Part shown: positions 44,030 to 53,147 of the stretch, in pieces
Layout: each line of letters begins with the position of its first letter
Numbering within the stretch: position 1 is the stretch's first letter
Assembly (NCBI GenBank): GCA_964394665.1
Contig: CAYMYN010000003.1
Coordinates: forward strand, 186,001 to 250,000
Origin: CAYMYN01 sp964394665
Lineage (GTDB): Bacteria; Planctomycetota; UBA1135; GCA-002686595
Direction of reading: 5' to 3'
Length of the DNA stretch: 64,000 nucleotides
Made by a program: the position numbers and the translations under genes
The notes under the pieces: generated by a model
Seen by the model: only the letters and a program-made list of their open reading frames with translations
The model's database searches: none
Told to the model about the DNA's origin: nothing

Positions 44030-45235
44030 GGCGGTGCTCGACGGCCAGGGAGGATATCCGTGCCGTGCTCCCATCGCGCCCCTCGCCAGCGCCCAGCCCG
44101 CAACGACTCGTGCACGCGAGGCCCTCGACGTCCGCGGTCGCCACCAGCTCGCCGCCTGCGCGCAGCTCGGCCCCGCGGATCGGAGCGCCGCCGGGCCCGT
44201 GCAGGCGGAAGATGCGTTCGAAGCCGCGCTCGAGCTCGACGCGCGCCTCCGCGCCAGCGTCACCCGGGAGCAGCTCGGCGCGCGCGACGTGGCGCCGGCG
44301 GTAGCCGGGGGCGTCGACGCCGAAGGTCAGGGTCTCGAGCTCCTTGAAGCGCACCGTGGCGAGACCGTCGTGGCCGCGGGCCAGCGAGTACTCGCCGAGG
44401 TTCGGCGCGCGGTACACCATCACCGCCGCGCCGCGCACGCGCTCGCCGGTGCGCGCGTCGACCACCTCGAGCAGGAGATTCGCGAGCGGAACCGCGCGGC
44501 GCCGCGCGAACTCGAGCGCGCGCGTACCGAAGGCGACGCGCTGGCGCGACGGTTCGTACTCGTCGCCGAAGGGATCGCGGTCGAGCGCGACGGTGACGAC
44601 GCCGCCTCGCGCAGCGCCTCGCACCAGGCTTGCGCGCGGTAGCGCCCGGGGGGTAGGGGCATGAAGCTCACGAACCCCGCGGTCTCCGTCGCTCCGTCGG
44701 ACATCAGGAGGAAGTCCGAGCGGCCGAGCAGGGCCGCCTGCACCGCCTGTCCGGCGACGGGTTGTCCTGCCTCGTCGGCGACGCGCACGCGCAGCTCGGC
44801 GCCGGGTTGCAACGTCAGCTCGACCGGATGCTCCGGCCACGGCGGAACCAACTCGACGATGTCGCTCGCGAGGTCCGCCATCCGCGCGACGAGCGCCGCG
44901 CGCGCACCCGCCGGCCCGCTCCAGACCGCCAGCCGGGCGCGGCCGTCCTCCGTGCAGCGCAGGATGGTGTTCGAGATCGGCTGCTGGAGCTCGAAGTCCA
45001 GCCGCTGGAGCGCGGCCTCGACGAGCGCGCCGGAAGCGGGTCGGCCGCCCGACGCGCGCACCTCGATCGCGATCCAGGCATCGGGCACGCCCAGCCGCAG
45101 CTCGAGCGGCGGGACCTCGCCCCGGGCGTCGCCCGGCGGGACGAGCAGTGCGCGCGGCTCGATCGGGAAGCTCGCCGACCGCTCCGGGCGCGTGCGATCG
45201 GCCTGGTGGGTGACCGTCACGCTGCCGGGCGGCAC
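44030..45235 (-). pseudogene. Frameshifted remnant of a secreted protein with carboxypeptidase-regulatory-like domains
   Basis: On the minus strand one frame reads from 45235 (VELTLQPGAELRVRVADEAG, then MPLPPGRYRAQAWCEALRE). Near 44615 the sense continues in another frame (VVTVALDRDPFGDEYEPSRQ, then LLLEVVDARTGERVRGAAVM and GLATVRFKELETLTFGVDAP). Both parts are beta-sandwich, CarboxypepD_reg-like. There is no signal peptide, and the 3' part runs out in unrelated sequence just before the nitroreductase, so both ends seem lost. It may be a true pseudogene or contain sequence errors; the missing ends favour decay. Confidence 0.7.
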
Positions 45236-45466
45236 CTCGCGCGCGGCGCCACGATTCTACGGACCGGGCGGCAGGCGAGCCCTCCCCCCGGTTCGACTCG
45301 GCGATCGGAACGCGCAGGGAGCGCGCCTGGAGTTGGACCCACGTCGTGAGGACGAAGTTCCGGCGGGAGCCGTGACGATGGCGTCCTGGCCACGGGAGCA
45401 TCGGCTCGTGGCGAATCGGCACGCCGTGCCCATGGGCTGGCTGCGATCTGCACGCACGCCCGAACT

Positions 45467-46213
45467 TCACCCGCCCCAGCGCGCCACGAAGGCCCCGCGG
45501 AACGAGCGGCTGAGGGGCACGCGGGCGCCGTTGCGAAGGGTGATCTCGTGGTCGCCCGAGGGCAGTCGTTTCACGGCCTGGACGGCGGGCAGCGCCACGA
45601 TCGCGGAGCGGTGCACCCGTTGGAAGCGCTCCGCGGCGAGCGCTTGTTCCAGGGCGCCGAGCGTCTCGCGCAGCAGGAAGGTGCCTCCCGACGTGTGCAG
45701 GTGCACGTAGTTGCCGCGCGCCTCGATCCACTCGATCTCCTCGCCGCGCACCAGGCGCAGCGCGCCGCCGTGCTTGACGACGAAGCGGTCGCGGCCGCGC
45801 GCGGCGGAGACTTCGGAGAGCAGCGCATCGATCCGGGCGCCGCCCCGGCTTCCCGCGATCCAGGTCGCCGCGCGCGCCAACGCGGCCAAGAGCCGCTCCT
45901 CGTCGAATGGCTTCAGCAGGTAGTCGATCGCGTGGACGTCGAAGGCGCGCAGGGCGTACTGCTCGAAGGCGGTCACGAACACCACCGCCGGCCGGTCCGG
46001 GGCCGCGAGGCCGTGCAGCACCCCGAAGCCGTCGAGCCCCGGCATCTGGACGTCGAGGAACAGGAGGTCGGGCCGCAGACGTTCGATCGCCTCGAGCGCG
46101 GCGAGTCCGTCGCCGGCTTCGCCCACGATCTCGACCCCGGGCTGCGCGCCCAGGGTCGCGCGCAGCCCGGCGCGTACGATCGGCTCGTCGTCGACGAGGA
46201 GCACGCGCAGCAC
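45467..46213 (-). CDS. LytTR-type response regulator
   Basis: The 248-residue protein has a receiver domain (MLRVLLVDDEPIVRAGLRAT, phospho-acceptor D54 in LLFLDVQMPG, the switch Thr in VFVTAFEQYA, Lys in YLLKPFD) and a LytTR DNA-binding domain from about residue 140 (VRGEEIEWIEARGNYVHLHT, FQRVHRSAIVALPAVQAVKR, LSRSF). It starts 1 nt after the kinase stop, so the two are co-translated. Its targets are unknown; the adjoining pseudogene and nitroreductase are candidates by position. Confidence 0.93.
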   Translation of the reverse strand: MLRVLLVDDEPIVRAGLRATLGAQPGVEIVGEAGDGLAALEAIERLRPDLLFLDVQMPGLDGFGVLHGLAAPDRPAVVFVTAFEQYALRAFDVHAIDYLLKPFDEERLLAALARAATWIAGSRGGARIDALLSEVSAARGRDRFVVKHGGALRLVRGEEIEWIEARGNYVHLHTSGGTFLLRETLGALEQALAAERFQRVHRSAIVALPAVQAVKRLPSGDHEITLRNGARVPLSRSFRGAFVARWGG

Positions 46214-46214
46214 G

Positions 46215-47315
46215 TCAGGTCACGCTCCGCACGGCGCAGTACGGCAGGCGCAGCGAGGCCGTGGTCCCGCCGCGTGTGTTGGGGCGCAGGGTCAGCGTGG
46301 CGCGGTCGCCGAACAGCGCCGCGAGGCGCGCCTGCGTCGCGGAGAGGCCGGTGCGCGTCCCGTTCGTCACCGCCGACGCGCCCACACCCACGCCGTCGTC
46401 CTGGACGTCGATCGCGAGCAGTTCGCCCTCGCGCCGGGCCCAGATGCGCACCGAACCCGGGCCGGGCCGCTGCTCGATCCCGTGCTGCAGCGCGTTCTCG
46501 ACCAGCGGCTGCAGCACGAGATCGGGCACGGCGGCGTCGAGGACCTCGGGGTCCACGTCGACCTCCACCTGCAGACGGTCCGCGAAGCGCAGTGCCTGCA
46601 GCGCGAGGTAGGGCTGGAGCAGCTCCTGCTCCTCGGCCAGGGACACCACGCCCCCGTCGCGCTCGCGCAGGGTCTGCCGCAGCAGATCGCCCAGCAGCGC
46701 CGTCATGCGGGCCGCTGCCGCACCGTCGTGGGGCGCGGTGGCGCCGATCGCGTGCAGGGTGTTGAACAGGAAGTGCGGCTGGAGCTGGGCCCGCAGCACG
46801 CGCAACTGCGCGGCGAGCAGCTCGCGCCGCCGCGCCTCCGCCTCGCGGCGTTGATTGATCGCGAGCACGCCGCCGAGCAGCGCGCCGTAGTGGAAGATGC
46901 GGAAACCCGTCCCGGCGATGGTGTCCCACAGGAACGAGTTCGGCCCAACGATCGCGTGAGCCTCCGCGGGCCGGACAACATGCTGGGACAACGCCCACAG
47001 GAGCGCGTGCAGCGCGGCGCAACCCAGGACGGTCCCGGCGCAGCGCCGCCAGAAGCGCACGCCGCTCCAGGCCGCGATGCGCGGCGCCACCTGCAGGAGC
47101 ACCACCGTGGCCGCGACGAACGGCAGGTAGAGCGCGAAGATGCCCGGCCAGAACGCCGCGGAGAACTCGATCCCTCCGCCACCCTGGGTGACGGACAGCA
47201 CCGCGATCTGCGACGCCTCGAGCAGGAGCTGCAGGCCGAACCAGAAGGCGATCGAAAGGCCCCAGACCCGCCAGTCGCGGATCGGTTGCCACGGGTTGGA
47301 TTGGAGGTTGCTCAT
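46215..47315 (-). CDS. LytS/YpdA-type sensor histidine kinase
   Basis: The 366-residue protein has about four membrane helices in the first 155 residues and little periplasmic sequence, so it probably senses a membrane or lipid signal. The His_kinase domain has the phosphorylated H181 in LRAQLQPHFLFNTLHAI; the ATPase domain has LVENALQHGIEQR (N box) and VQDDGVGVGAS (G1). It pairs with the LytTR regulator 1 nt downstream. TAGAAG ends 6 nt before the ATG. Confidence 0.93.
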   Translation of the reverse strand: MSNLQSNPWQPIRDWRVWGLSIAFWFGLQLLLEASQIAVLSVTQGGGGIEFSAAFWPGIFALYLPFVAATVVLLQVAPRIAAWSGVRFWRRCAGTVLGCAALHALLWALSQHVVRPAEAHAIVGPNSFLWDTIAGTGFRIFHYGALLGGVLAINQRREAEARRRELLAAQLRVLRAQLQPHFLFNTLHAIGATAPHDGAAAARMTALLGDLLRQTLRERDGGVVSLAEEQELLQPYLALQALRFADRLQVEVDVDPEVLDAAVPDLVLQPLVENALQHGIEQRPGPGSVRIWARREGELLAIDVQDDGVGVGASAVTNGTRTGLSATQARLAALFGDRATLTLRPNTRGGTTASLRLPYCAVRSVT

Positions 47316-47649
47316 GCCCGCCTTCTACGGCTTCCCAGGCCTCGCGCCGCGCGCGCTGGGACGAGCCGCACGCCGCTGGGGCGGGCGACGAGAACGGTTG
47401 CGCTCCCCGCGCCGATGGAGCGCCTGGCCTGCTTCGAGTTCGACCCCATGGCGAAGTTCCCCAACGTCGTGACCTGGCCGAACGGCCTCGGCGCGGTCGG
47501 ACGCGGCCTCCGGCCGGTCGTGCCCGGGCTGCTGGCGCCCAGGATCCCCGTGCGCGCATCGACGATCCCGCTGGGGTCCGAGGGGAGGTCGGTGATGCAC
47601 ACAGGCACGATCTCCGAGGCCGGACCCGAGCGGGGACGCGGGGCGCAGA
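47316..47649. other. Intergenic stretch
   Basis: These 334 bp lie between two minus-strand genes. Apart from the TAGAAG element near 47322-47327 nothing was recognised. Confidence 0.4.
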
Positions 47650-48612
47650 TCAGTCGGGGAGCTCCACCCAGGTGAACCAGCGAGCTCGCGAGGTCTCGCC
47701 TGTCTTCGAGTTGGCGCCGATGTAGGTGAGGCCGAGCTGCGTCGTTCGTGCGCCGAGCCGCGAGACGATCAACACGCGGCCATGGTGTGTGCCCGCGAAG
47801 GCGCGCTTCGCCGGACGGCCGCGGTCGAGCGTCGGGTCGAACGGCACCCAGCCACGCCCGGGGAGCCAGACCTCGACCCATCGATGCCAGCCGCGGTCCT
47901 CGAAGGGGGCCTTCGATCGCTGGGGGAAGATCGACGCTCCCACGAAGCGCGTCGGCAGGCCCGTGCCACGGCAGAGCGCCGCGAAGAGGTAGCTGAACTC
48001 GCTGCACGAACCGCTCTTGCGCTCGAGCACCACCGGCGCGGGATCCCAGCCGTCGCCCGACGCGTAGCGCAGCGTCGACGCGACGAAGTCGTGGATGGCG
48101 AGCGCGCGTTGGGTCGGATCGTCGTGGCGCCGCTGGAAACGTGCGGAGTGCTCGCGGATCGAAGGGTGTTCGAGCCCGAAGACCGGATCATCGCCGAGGT
48201 AGTCGGCCGCGATGGCCTCTGGGATCGGCTCGTCCGATGCGGGGGCCGTGAGGTCCACTGCCACCGGCTCCGCGAGCGCGACGTCCACCGCGAAACCGAC
48301 CTCGAAGCGCTGACCCGGCTCGAGGGGCGGCAACGCCAGCCGTTTGACCTGCAATCCGTAGCGCGCACTGCGATTCGAGATCTGCACCGGTGCCTCGCGC
48401 AGCACGCGGAAGCCGCTGACCGTCTGGTAGTCATCGCTCACGGGCACCGGGAGATAGACCACGACGCCTTCGAGCCGTTGTTTCGTGCGATTCGTTACCG
48501 CGTGGTGGTACGTCACTCGATATCGCCGAACGGCGGGCTCTTGCGGAACATCGCCCTGTGGCGAGGGCGACAGGACAGCGGCCAGAGCGATCGGGAGCCA
48601 GAAGACCGGCAT
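47650..48612 (-). CDS. Secreted transglutaminase-like protein
   Basis: The 320-residue protein has a short signal peptide (VFWLPIALAAVLSPSP). Residues 30-125 form a beta domain like that preceding many bacterial transglutaminase cores. The catalytic triad is present: Cys203 in KSGSCSEFSYLFAALC, His243 in RGWHRWVEVWLPGRGW and Asp259 in VPFDPT. Such proteins are cysteine peptidases or cross-linkers of the envelope. The ATG at 48612 is supported by TACCCT ending 7 nt before it. Confidence 0.88.
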   Translation of the reverse strand: MPVFWLPIALAAVLSPSPQGDVPQEPAVRRYRVTYHHAVTNRTKQRLEGVVVYLPVPVSDDYQTVSGFRVLREAPVQISNRSARYGLQVKRLALPPLEPGQRFEVGFAVDVALAEPVAVDLTAPASDEPIPEAIAADYLGDDPVFGLEHPSIREHSARFQRRHDDPTQRALAIHDFVASTLRYASGDGWDPAPVVLERKSGSCSEFSYLFAALCRGTGLPTRFVGASIFPQRSKAPFEDRGWHRWVEVWLPGRGWVPFDPTLDRGRPAKRAFAGTHHGRVLIVSRLGARTTQLGLTYIGANSKTGETSRARWFTWVELPD

Positions 48613-48969
48613 GACGTCCAGGGTATCCCATGATCCAGTCAGCGTCGCAAGTGCTCACGGGTCACGGGTCGGGCTCGTGCGGGCGACACCACCCGGGTTC
48701 CGCTCGACAGTCGAAGGGCGCCGCGGGGTGCGGGCGCGAGCGCGCGCCGTCCGAAGAACGTCTGCAGGAGGAACAGTCCCTGGCACGCATGGAGGGGCGG
48801 GATGCGCCGTTGCCCGCTGATGGAGAAGAGGGAGCCCGTCGTCGACGTGCCCAAGATCGGCCTCCTGGCGAGCCTCGCGGGAGTTCCTGGCCCGGATGGT
48901 CTGCCCGGATCGGCCCTGTCGCTGGCGCCGCCCATCTTCCCCGTCCACAATCGGCGCGGAGCCAAGGAC
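48613..48969. other. Intergenic stretch between divergent genes
   Basis: These 357 bp hold the TACCCT element of the transglutaminase-like gene. Open reading frames here have no family-like sequence. No element for the cupin gene was clear. Confidence 0.4.
48620..48625 (-). promoter_or_regulatory. TANNNT -10 element (TACCCT)
   Basis: It ends 7 nt before the ATG at 48612. Confidence 0.45.
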
Positions 48970-49431
48970 ATGGGACGACAGGACTTCCTCGCCGACGAGC
49001 CCTGGGACCAGCAGCACGGACCGGAGCGGATCCGCACGCGCGTCTTCCACCGGAGTCCGGGAGCCAGCCTGGGCGGATCGCTCCACGAGCTGATGCCGGG
49101 TTCACCCGGGTTCCGGTTGCACATGCACTATGGCTGCGAGGAGCTGTTCTTCGTCCTCAGCGGTCGGCCCGTGCTGCGCACCGGCAGCGGCGAGGAGCAA
49201 CTCGAACCCGGGGCGGTGGTCCACTGCCCGGAGGGCGTCGCGGGGCTGCACACGTTCACCAACCCGACCAACGAACCGGTGCGGATCCTGGCCGTTTCCG
49301 CCGGCCGGTATCCCGACGTGGTCGCCTACCCCGAGCACGGCATCGCGTGGGTCGCGACCCGCGATCCCGATCGCGATCCGGACTCGGACGATCGAGGCAT
49401 CATCGCGCGCTTCGACCTGCCGCGAACCTGA
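48970..49431 (+). CDS. Cupin-domain protein
   Basis: The 153-residue protein is one cupin barrel: motif 1 RLHMHYGCEELFFVLSGRPV (metal-binding H-x-H and Glu), and motif 2 around PEGVAGLHTFTNPTNEPVRI with the third His. The start at 48970 is the ATG that precedes the barrel; an upstream frame to 48802 is open but has no cupin character. Cupins are diverse, so the ligand or reaction cannot be named. The last 25 residues are a charged Asp/Arg-rich tail. Confidence 0.82.
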   Translation: MGRQDFLADEPWDQQHGPERIRTRVFHRSPGASLGGSLHELMPGSPGFRLHMHYGCEELFFVLSGRPVLRTGSGEEQLEPGAVVHCPEGVAGLHTFTNPTNEPVRILAVSAGRYPDVVAYPEHGIAWVATRDPDRDPDSDDRGIIARFDLPRT

Positions 49432-49913
49432 CGGAGCGCGGAGCCGGGTCGGGATCTCCCTAGAGACCTGCACCAGGGCCGGACTCGGGAGAAGCCCAGG
49501 CACTCGTTCGATCCGCCGCGGATGCCGAACTCCTCACGACGCGACTTCCGTCCGATCCGCGGTGTCCGCGCGGGCCGATGAGGTCGGGGTGAAGCGATGT
49601 TCGTGCGCCGCACCGCAGTTGGCTCCGACCCCTGAATGGAGGGCCGCGCCGAGGAGCTCGGTCCGCTCGAGGGCCGCGACACCGAACCGGTCGCCGGCAG
49701 CACGTCGAGGGCAAGGAGTGGTGGATCGGCGTCGCCGCCCAGGATGCCGGTGCTCGGCCCTCCGACTTCGGGTGGTGCCGTCGGCCCAGGCGCCGGACGC
49801 GCGGTTCCGGCGCCAGCGCGCGCGGGGGGGCCCGGGCAGGGAGGTCCCTGCTGGCCCGGGGAGCCGCCGAGGCCCATCCGCCTCTCCGGGAGGAGCCCGG
49901 CGAGCGCGGCAAT

Positions 49914-49933
49914 AGTTAGGCATGGACCTAACT
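49914..49933 (+). promoter_or_regulatory. ArsR-type operator candidate
   Basis: The inverted repeat AGTTAGG-N6-CCTAACT lies 25 bp before the arsR-like start. It covers the -35 position relative to the TAGGCT -10, so binding by the encoded repressor would shut off its own operon. Confidence 0.65.
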
Positions 49934-49945
49934 GTTGGCCGGGGA

Positions 49946-49951
49946 TAGGCT
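49946..49951 (+). promoter_or_regulatory. TANNNT -10 element (TAGGCT)
   Basis: It ends 7 nt before ATG 49959; the 7 nt are GCCCCCC, so no ribosome binding site fits. Confidence 0.5.
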
Positions 49952-49958
49952 GCCCCCC

Positions 49959-50294
49959 ATGGCCGCGACCGCCGTGCCCCTCGACGCCACCTTCCACGCC
50001 CTGGGCAACGCCACCCGCCGGGCGGTCGTCGAGCGCCTGCTGGCGGGACCCGCGACCGTCAGCGAGCTCGCCAGGCCCTTCCAAATGGCCTTGCCGTCCT
50101 TCCTGCAGCACCTGCGGGTCCTGGAAGCCGGAGGTCTGGTGCGCTCCTGGAAGCGCGGCCGGGTGCGCACCGTCGAGGCCGTCCCCGAGCGGCTCGAGTC
50201 CGCGGCGGGCTGGCTCGAGCGCCAGCGCGCGATCTGGGAGCGGCGCCTCGACCAGCTCGACACCTACGTCCAGTCCATGGAGGAGGACCAATGA
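49959..50294 (+). CDS. ArsR-family transcriptional regulator
   Basis: The 111-residue winged-helix protein has FHALGNATRRAVVERLLAGP, then the recognition region VSELARPFQMALPSFLQHLR and the wing LVRSWKRGRVRTVEA. No metal-binding Cys pairs are present, so it is not a metal sensor; it belongs with the SdpR-like regulators that sit beside SRPBCC proteins. The stop overlaps the next gene (ATGA). The operator candidate is at 49914-49933. Confidence 0.92.
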   Translation: MAATAVPLDATFHALGNATRRAVVERLLAGPATVSELARPFQMALPSFLQHLRVLEAGGLVRSWKRGRVRTVEAVPERLESAAGWLERQRAIWERRLDQLDTYVQSMEEDQ

Positions 50295-50770
50295 GCACTC
50301 ACCCCCCGATCGATCCCGCGCTCGACCTCGTCCTGGAGCGCGTCGTTCCCGTCCGGCCGGCGCTCGTGTGGCGGGCATGGACCGACCCCGAGCACCTCAA
50401 GCGCTGGTTCACCCCCGCGCCCTGGAGCACCATCGATTGCCGGATCGACCTCCGTCCCGGCGGGGTGTTCAGCACCACGATGCGCTCTCCCGACGGCGTG
50501 GTTCAGCCGGCGCGGGCCGGCTGCTACCTCGAAGTCGTTCCCGAGCGGCGTCTGGTATGGACCGATGCCCTCGGTCCGGGCTATCGCCCGGCCCGCGAGC
50601 CGTTCCTGACGGCCATGATCCTGCTGGAACCCGTAGGTACCGGGACACGCTACACCGCGATCGCCATGCACACGGACCCGGCCCAGCGACAGCAGCACGA
50701 GGACATGGGATTCCACCAGGGCTGGGGCACGGCCCTGGACCAACTGGTCGCGCTGGCGGTGGAGCTCTGA
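50291..50770 (+). CDS. SRPBCC (AHSA1-like) protein
   Basis: The 159-residue protein has the helix-grip fold of the START/AHSA1 group: LVLERVVPVRPALVWRAWTD, HLKRWFTP, then GGVFSTTMRSPDG, and the last helix HQGWGTALDQLVALA. These bind hydrophobic ligands. ArsR-SRPBCC pairs are common in bacteria, where the two often form a ligand-response unit. It overlaps the arsR-like gene by 4 bp. Confidence 0.92.
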   Translation: MSTHPPIDPALDLVLERVVPVRPALVWRAWTDPEHLKRWFTPAPWSTIDCRIDLRPGGVFSTTMRSPDGVVQPARAGCYLEVVPERRLVWTDALGPGYRPAREPFLTAMILLEPVGTGTRYTAIAMHTDPAQRQQHEDMGFHQGWGTALDQLVALAVEL

Positions 50771-50775
50771 GCGCT

Positions 50776-51474
50776 GTGTCGCCCCCCGCAACCCGGTCTG
50801 CGTCGCGGGCGGCGCTCGCGCTTGGCCTCGCCGCCGGGCCGTTGTACGTCGTCACGGGCCTCGTCCAGGTGCTCCTCCGGGAGGGCTTCGACGTCCGTCG
50901 ACACGCCCTGAGTCACCTGAGCAACGGCGAGCACGGCTGGATCCAGGTCGCCAACTTCATCGCGAGCGGCACGCTCGTGATCGTGGGCGCCCTGGGCTGC
51001 CGCGTCGCTCTCCGCGCTCAACGCGCGGGCACCTGGGGTCCGATCCTGCTCGGCGTGTTCGGGTTCGGCTTGATCGGGGCAGGAATCTTCCCCGCCGATC
51101 CGGCCGGCGACTTCCCACCGGGCGTGGAGCGCTCCTCGGACCTCAGCACGGCCGGTCTGCTCCACTTCGTATTCGGCGCGATCGGCTTCTACGCGCTCAT
51201 CGCCGCCTGCTTCGTCTTCGCGAGCCGCTTCGCGCGCCTGCGGCGCACGAGCCTGGCCTGGTACTCGACCCTGACCGGCGCCGGTTTCTTCGCTTCCTTC
51301 GCGGCCATCGCATCCGGCTCGAGTTCACCGGCCGTGCTGATCACGTTCTACGTCGCCGTCGTCTGGATCTGGGCGTGGCACACGATCGTGCTCCGGGATC
51401 TGCGGGCACTGCACGTCGCGGTGGAGGACCACAGAGCCGCTCAGCCGGTCCGGCGCGAGGGCCAGCTCGGCTGA
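50776..51474 (+). CDS. DUF998 family membrane protein
   Basis: The 232-residue protein starts with GTG 50776, 5 nt after the SRPBCC stop. It has six hydrophobic segments (ALALGLAAGPLYVVTGLVQV ... VLITFYVAVVWIWAWHTIVL) and the family-typical RRHALSHLSNGEHGW and FPADPAGDFPPG loops. Members of DUF998 are integral membrane proteins of unknown function. It is the third gene of the ArsR operon. Confidence 0.87.
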   Translation: MSPPATRSASRAALALGLAAGPLYVVTGLVQVLLREGFDVRRHALSHLSNGEHGWIQVANFIASGTLVIVGALGCRVALRAQRAGTWGPILLGVFGFGLIGAGIFPADPAGDFPPGVERSSDLSTAGLLHFVFGAIGFYALIAACFVFASRFARLRRTSLAWYSTLTGAGFFASFAAIASGSSSPAVLITFYVAVVWIWAWHTIVLRDLRALHVAVEDHRAAQPVRREGQLG

Positions 51475-51612
51475 CCCGAGCGCCGGCAGCCGGCCGGATC
51501 GCGGGGATCCCGGTGCGGGTCGGGGCGATCTCCACGCGTCGACCTCGGCCCAACCCACCCGCATCGAGGACGTCCTCGGCGAGCGCGGTGCACACCTCCC
51601 GCCGAGCCCCGG

Positions 51613-51618
51613 TATCCT
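51613..51618 (+). promoter_or_regulatory. TANNNT -10 element (TATCCT)
   Basis: It ends 10 nt before ATG 51629. Confidence 0.4.
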
Positions 51619-51628
51619 GCTCGCCCCC

Positions 51629-52291
51629 ATGGAACGCCTCCCCTGCGTCGAGATCGAACCCCGCGCCAAGGCCCGCAGCGCCGTGATCTGGCTGCACGGC
51701 CTGGGCGCGGACGGCCACGACTTCCCGCCCATCGTGCCCGAGCTGGGCCTCGGGCCCGAGTCGGCGGTGCGTTGGGTCTTCCCGCACGCGCCGGCGATTC
51801 CCGTGACGCTCAACGGCGGGATGGTCATGCCCGCCTGGTACGACATCCGGGGCCTCGACCTGCGCACGCGCCACGACGAGGCCGGCATCCGGCTCTCTGG
51901 CCAGCGCATCGAAGCCCTGATCGAGCGCGAGCGCGAGCGCGGCATCGAGAGCGATCGACTCTTCCTGGCCGGCTTCTCCCAGGGCGGCGCGATCGCCGCG
52001 CACGTCGCGCTGCGTCACGCCGAGCCGCTCGGTGGGCTCGTGATGCTCTCGACCTACCTCGTCCTGCCCGAGACGCTCTCGACCGAGCGCGCCGCGGCCA
52101 ACGCCTCGATCCCGATCTTCCAGGCCCACGGCACCCACGACCCGATGGTGCCGATCGAGCGCGGCGAGTCCGCCTGCGAGCTCCTGCGCGCCCTGGGCTA
52201 CGCCGTTGCGTGGCACGACTACCCGATGCTGCACCAGGTCTGCTTGGAGGAGATCCGCGACCTGGGCGCCTGGTTCGCCGATCGTCTGTAG
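51629..52291 (+). CDS. Carboxylesterase / acyl-protein-thioesterase-like hydrolase
   Basis: The 220-residue alpha/beta hydrolase has the oxyanion loop WLHGLGADGHDF, nucleophile S117 in LAGFSQGGAIA, D171 in HGTHDPMVPIE and H202 in YPMLHQVC, the complete triad of the YpfH/Est/APT family. The LNGG...PAWYDI lid sequence is also typical. It cleaves short carboxyl or thioester substrates. No signal peptide. It is convergent with the JAMM gene, 10 nt apart. Confidence 0.93.
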   Translation: MERLPCVEIEPRAKARSAVIWLHGLGADGHDFPPIVPELGLGPESAVRWVFPHAPAIPVTLNGGMVMPAWYDIRGLDLRTRHDEAGIRLSGQRIEALIERERERGIESDRLFLAGFSQGGAIAAHVALRHAEPLGGLVMLSTYLVLPETLSTERAAANASIPIFQAHGTHDPMVPIERGESACELLRALGYAVAWHDYPMLHQVCLEEIRDLGAWFADRL

Positions 52292-52301
52292 TCGGCCGGG
52301 C

Positions 52302-52823
52302 TCAGCGCGCCAGGTGCTCGCGCACGAAGCGGGCTCCATCCAAGCGGTAGGAGGCGAGCTCGCGCACGCCTTGCTCGTCGACGGCGGCGATGAGGTAGGA
52401 GTGATCGGCCCAGGCTTCGCGCAGGTCGGCTTCGGAGGGCGTCGCGGGGTGGTCGGGGTGCGAGTGCCAGACGCCGAGCACCTCGAGGCCCTCGGCGCGC
52501 GCGGCGCGGTCGGCGGTGACGTAGGCGACCGGGTCGAGGTCGAAGCGATCGCGGCGGTGCTCGCGCTCGAGGTTGCGGGCTTGCAGCGCGCGCACGACGA
52601 ACCGGCGCGCGCCGACGCGCCGACCGACGAGCAGGCCACAGGTCTCGTCCGGGTGTCCCGCGCGGACCCAGGCGTCCAGGCGCGCGCGCACGTGGTCTGG
52701 CAGCACCAGGGTCGTGTCCCCGAGCGGGAAGTCCGCCGGGGAGGGTTCGAGGGCGGACAGGGGCTCGGCGGCCGCGGCGGACTCGCCGTGGACCGCATCG
52801 GTCGAGGTCGGAGGACGATTCAT
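52302..52823 (-). CDS. JAMM/MPN metalloprotease-like protein
   Basis: The 173-residue protein has the full JAMM motif: Glu60 in DETCGLLVG, then H120-x-H122-x7-S130-x2-D133 in WHSHPDHPATPSEAD. The family (Mec+/RadC-like M67) includes enzymes that cut sulfur-carrier or ubiquitin-like proteins for cysteine or cofactor synthesis; no ThiS/MoaD-type carrier gene is present here. The N-terminal 30 residues are disordered. The 5' leader carries a long hairpin at 52850-52885. Confidence 0.9.
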   Translation of the reverse strand: MNRPPTSTDAVHGESAAAAEPLSALEPSPADFPLGDTTLVLPDHVRARLDAWVRAGHPDETCGLLVGRRVGARRFVVRALQARNLEREHRRDRFDLDPVAYVTADRAARAEGLEVLGVWHSHPDHPATPSEADLREAWADHSYLIAAVDEQGVRELASYRLDGARFVREHLAR

Positions 52824-53147
52824 GGTGGTTGGAGATCCTCGTCAAGCGCGAGAGCCCGCCCCGGCGTAGGCCAGGGCGGGCTCTCGAGTGTTCGGCGGCG
52901 CGGATGCGCTAGCGGTTCGAGACCCACCCTGGGCCGGGCCACTGATTCGTAAAGAGATGAGCCCCGACGTGGGCGCGCGGGTGCGCGGCCGGCCGGGGCT
53001 GGGCGGTGAGGCAACGGGAGAGGGGTCGCATCGCTGACCCAACCCTACCCCTGGTTCCGGGATCGTGCAACCCCGCCGCGGCAAGGGGTATTCGACAGCC
53101 TCCTAGGCCTGGGACTCGCGCCCCGCGCAGCGGATCATGCTCGGCGC
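52824..53147. other. Intergenic stretch between divergent genes, hairpin-rich
   Basis: These 324 bp hold a 12-bp perfect stem at 52850-52885 and a weaker one (agccccg..cggggct, 52960-53000), both in the leader of the JAMM gene. No gene was seen. Confidence 0.5.
52850..52885 (-). promoter_or_regulatory. Hairpin in the 5' leader of the JAMM gene
   Basis: The arms gagagcccgccc (52850-52861) and gggcgggctctc (52874-52885) pair perfectly around a 12-nt loop, 27 nt before the ATG at 52823. It could be an attenuator or a translation control. There is no U-tract on either side. Confidence 0.5.

Larger units (their letters stand above)
49432..49958. other. Intergenic stretch upstream of the ArsR operon
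   Basis: These 527 bp have no convincing gene on either strand. Only the last 45 bp hold recognisable signals, namely the inverted repeat and the -10 element described separately. Confidence 0.45.

Noticed and set aside
44420..45235. An intact gene in the region 44420-45235
   Set aside because: The first two thirds are sensible but the end is frameshifted into Ser/Arg-rich sequence while the sense continues in another frame.
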